DNA from: an uncultured Clostridia bacterium
Lineage (GTDB): Bacteria > Bacillota > Clostridia > Oscillospirales > Oscillospiraceae
Length of the DNA: 15,888 bases
Assembly (NCBI GenBank): GCA_945927915.1
Contig: CAMEMX010000009.1
Location: forward strand, 1-15,888
Reading direction: 5' to 3'
A model generated the notes under the pieces. The model had not been told where the DNA came from. It did not search any database and saw nothing but the letters and a program-made list of their open reading frames with translations. Below, in pieces: positions 14,311 through 15,888 of this stretch; within the stretch, counting starts at the first letter, position 1; the number at the start of each line of letters is the position of its first letter. The position numbers and the translations under genes are program-made.

Positions 14311-15396
14311 ATGTTTTCACTCAAGCCCTATTTCCCGCCCGATTTTTCCGAGGCGAGATTTCAAAACGCGCCCGAGGCCGTCTTAACGCCCGCGCCCTTT
14401 GACGGCGTTGCGCCGGAGCATTACCACGCCATGAGCATCTTCCCCGAGTATTTCAAGATCGGGGGTCAGTGGCTTCTGGCGGAGGAGAGCCGCATGGACT
14501 GCGTGGCGGTCTACGAAAACGGGAAGATCGTCGTGCGCGAATTCCGCCTGCTGAAACAGGGCGACCTGGTCGTCACCGGCCGGACGGAGAACTGCGAGGA
14601 AGGCATCTATATGTATCCCGACGGCTTCCGCGAGCAGAAGGCGGAGAAGGATGTCTTTGCCTTCCGGCAGAACCGCTCGCGCGAGACGGCGTTCTCCCGC
14701 GATTATGACGAGCTTTACGAGCTGCTCAAATACGAGCGCGACCATGGCAAGATCGTCTGGGTCATGGGCCCGGCCTTCGCCTTCGACGCCGACGCACGAC
14801 GCGCCATGTCGAAGCTGATCGAAAACGGCTATGTCCACGCGGTTTTGGCGGGCAACGCCCTTGCCACGCACGACCTGGAGGGCGCCTATCTGCGCACGGC
14901 GCTCGGACAGGACATCTACACGCAGGAGTCCATGCCGAACGGGCACTATAACCACCTCGACCTCATCAACCGCGTGCGCTACCACGGCAGCATCAAGGCG
15001 TTCATCGAAAACGAGCACATCGACAACGGCATCATCTATAGCTGCGAAAAGTGCGGCGTGCCCTATGTCCTCGGCGGCTCCATCCGCGACGACGGCCCGC
15101 TGCCTCCGGTCTACGGCGATGTCTACGCCGCGCAGAACGCGATGCGCGATCAGATCCGCGGCGCGACGACGGTCATCTCGATGGCGACGATGCTGCACAC
15201 CATCGCCACGGGCAACATGACCCCGTCCTACCGCGTCCTGCCCGACGGCACGGTGCGGCAGATCTATTTCTACTGCGTCGACGTGTCGGAATTCGTCGTC
15301 AACAAGCTCGCCGACCGCGGCAGCCTGTCCGCCCGCGGCATCGTGACGAACGTGCAGGACTTCGTCGTGAACCTGCAAAAGGGCTTGGGACTGTAA
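14311..15396 (+). CDS. TIGR00300-type LOR/SDH domain protein (ArgZ/AgrE C-terminal-like, possible ornithine cyclodeaminase)
   Basis: A 361-residue protein with the LOR/SDH bifunctional-enzyme domain. Recognisable blocks are VMGPAFAFDADARRAMSKLI (about 150-170), VLAGNALATHDLEGAYL, MPNGHYNHLDLINRVR, CEKCGVPYVLGGSIRDDGPLP (C245, C248) and RGATTVISMATMLHTIATGNMTPS. In cyanobacterial AgrE/ArgZ the matching C-terminal domain, and in methanogens the stand-alone protein, convert ornithine to proline plus ammonia with NAD, so that is the best guess. The ATG at 14311 follows AAAGGAGAGAAGCG. It is transcribed divergently from the GTPase-ribonuclease gene and is alone on its strand. No ArgZ-type guanidine-modifying domain is attached. 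The family is fairly sure; the substrate is not. Confidence 0.78.
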   Translation: MFSLKPYFPPDFSEARFQNAPEAVLTPAPFDGVAPEHYHAMSIFPEYFKIGGQWLLAEESRMDCVAVYENGKIVVREFRLLKQGDLVVTGRTENCEEGIYMYPDGFREQKAEKDVFAFRQNRSRETAFSRDYDELYELLKYERDHGKIVWVMGPAFAFDADARRAMSKLIENGYVHAVLAGNALATHDLEGAYLRTALGQDIYTQESMPNGHYNHLDLINRVRYHGSIKAFIENEHIDNGIIYSCEKCGVPYVLGGSIRDDGPLPPVYGDVYAAQNAMRDQIRGATTVISMATMLHTIATGNMTPSYRVLPDGTVRQIYFYCVDVSEFVVNKLADRGSLSARGIVTNVQDFVVNLQKGLGL

Positions 15397-15408
15397 TGCG
15401 CTGATGCC

Positions 15409-15698
15409 TGTAGGGCGGGGGCATGCCCCCGCCGGTGCAGGAACTGCCAAATATGGCTAAGGGCTAAGAACTAAGAGTGAATGACGGTGGTGTTCGCTGC
15501 GCGAACGGATTTTGAATTTGGATTGCTACGTCGGGCTACGCCCTCCTCGCAATGACACGGACGGGCGACCCCGATTGTCATTGCGAAGCCAGTGCGCACA
15601 CTGGCTGTGGCAATCTCAGAGCCACCGAATTTGTACAAATCTTTTCGTCTGCACCGTCTGCCGCTTCGCGGTCGGCGGGGACATGTCCCCGCCCTACA
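15409..15698. repeat. Dispersed palindromic repeat, copy B, interrupted
   Basis: The left end (15409-15448) shares TGTAGGGCGG and GCAGGAACT with copy A. The right end 15633-15698 matches 3672-3737 at 59 of 66 bases, and weaker similarity extends left to about 15620. Two perfect 20-bp palindromes are present: GGCGGGGGCATGCCCCCGCC (15414-15433) and GGCGGGGACATGTCCCCGCC (15677-15696). The terminal inverted repeat TGTAGGGCGG is exact at both ends. Compared with copy A, about 170-180 bp are inserted in the middle. Confidence 0.75.
15521..15617. repeat. GATTGC/GCAAT-bounded imperfect palindromic repeat nested in copy B
   Basis: It begins GATTGCTAC and ends GTGGCAATC, an imperfect inverted terminal pair. 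Internal CTCGCAATGAC and GTCATTGCGA are also inverted copies. The right arm contains a perfect hairpin GCCAGTG-CGCA-CACTGGC (15588-15605). It resembles a short GTCATTGCGA...GTGGCAATC repeat that I recognise as widespread in Clostridia genomes. It has no coding capacity. Confidence 0.7.
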
Positions 15699-15701
15699 AA
15701 C

Positions 15702-15888
15702 TTATTCGGCGGCGTCGGGTTCCTCCGGCGCCGCTTTTTTTGCGGCGGCTTTTTCCTTGAGCTGCGTGACGAGGGGGAGAAACGCATTGACCAAGCCCTT
15801 CGACTTCGTCTCCTCCTCGGCGACGTGCAGCACCTGCACCTCCCTGCCGCACACGGCGAGGAAGGACAGCGGCGTTTTGGTGATCTTC
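15702..15888 (-). CDS. C-terminal end of an unidentified protein, 5' part outside window
   Basis: The last 61 codons and TAA stop of a minus-strand gene, open to the right edge. The visible sequence has a short hydrophobic/ordered part (TPLSFLAVCGREVQVLHVAEEE, given here in part only as TPLSFLAVC and VQVLHVAEEE) and an Ala/Lys/Glu/Pro-rich tail (KEKAAAKKAAPEEPDAAE). Codon use resembles neighbouring genes. Its stop lies only 3 nt from the end of repeat copy B. I do not recognise the family. Confidence 0.65.
   Translation of the reverse strand, partial: KITKTPLSFLAVCGREVQVLHVAEEETKSKGLVNAFLPLVTQLKEKAAAKKAAPEEPDAAE

Larger units (their letters stand above)
15397..15701. other. Intergenic region made mostly of nested palindromic repeats
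   Basis: I see no gene here. It contains the left end (15409-15448) and right end (15633-15698) of a second copy of the 3626-3737 repeat. They are separated by about 180 bp that includes a hairpin GTTCGC-TGC-GCGAAC (15492-15506) and another repeat at 15521-15617. There is no obvious T-tailed terminator for the TIGR00300-family gene, although the perfect palindrome at 15414-15433 could slow or stop polymerase. Confidence 0.7.

Noticed and set aside
15409..15698. A CRISPR array in the repeat-rich region near the right end.
   Set aside because: The repeats are not regularly spaced, differ in length and sequence, and are palindromic elements; no cas genes are present.

Overview
This window looks like chromosomal DNA from a GC-rich anaerobic Clostridia, most likely a gut member of the Oscillospirales. 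That placement is inferred from strong AGGAGG ribosome-binding sites, sigma-A-type promoters with 17-nt spacers, several ferredoxin-type iron-sulfur redox proteins, genes from the ssnA/ygfK purine (urate/xanthine) degradation cluster, and GC-rich dispersed palindromic repeats between genes. No 16S gene or other decisive taxonomic marker is present. There are ten protein genes of at least 340 codons (one of them, ygfK, cut by the left edge), one candidate 9-residue leader peptide, and a gene tail cut by the right edge.

Left part (1-7527), purine catabolism and redox. The minus strand carries ssnA followed by ygfK (ygfK runs off the left edge). Both are read from one promoter at 3479-3507 through a leader of about 140 nt that folds into stem-loops and ends in an intrinsic terminator just before the ssnA ribosome-binding site. 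Divergent from them, on the plus strand, is a DUF362 protein with a two-cluster ferredoxin tail. It converges on a second minus-strand operon, an aldo/keto reductase with a dicluster ferredoxin tail followed by a probable 8-oxoguanine deaminase. An 8-oxoguanine deaminase makes urate, and ssnA/ygfK belong to the gene set linked to anaerobic urate use in gut bacteria, so the two operons plausibly form one 8-oxopurine-to-urate salvage route.

Middle part (7537-14225), minus strand. Reading in the direction of transcription: a 9-codon leader ORF; a large fusion of a Tet(M)/EF-G-like ribosomal GTPase with a C-terminal NYN ribonuclease domain of the YacP/Rae1 type; an MBOAT O-acyltransferase (AlgI-like); and its usual AlgJ/AlgX-like DHHW partner. 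Gaps of 10 nt or overlaps indicate one operon. A zinc-ribbon, proline-rich, multi-pass membrane protein follows under its own promoter. The GTPase-ribonuclease fusion is the most interesting protein here: it joins a factor expected to bind the ribosomal A site to a nuclease type known to cut mRNA in the A site.

Right part (14226-15888). A plus-strand gene divergent from the fusion encodes a TIGR00300-type (LOR/SDH, ArgZ/AgrE C-terminal-like) protein. After it lie about 300 bp of nested palindromic repeats, one of which has a second copy at 3626-3737, and then the C-terminal end of an unidentified minus-strand gene.
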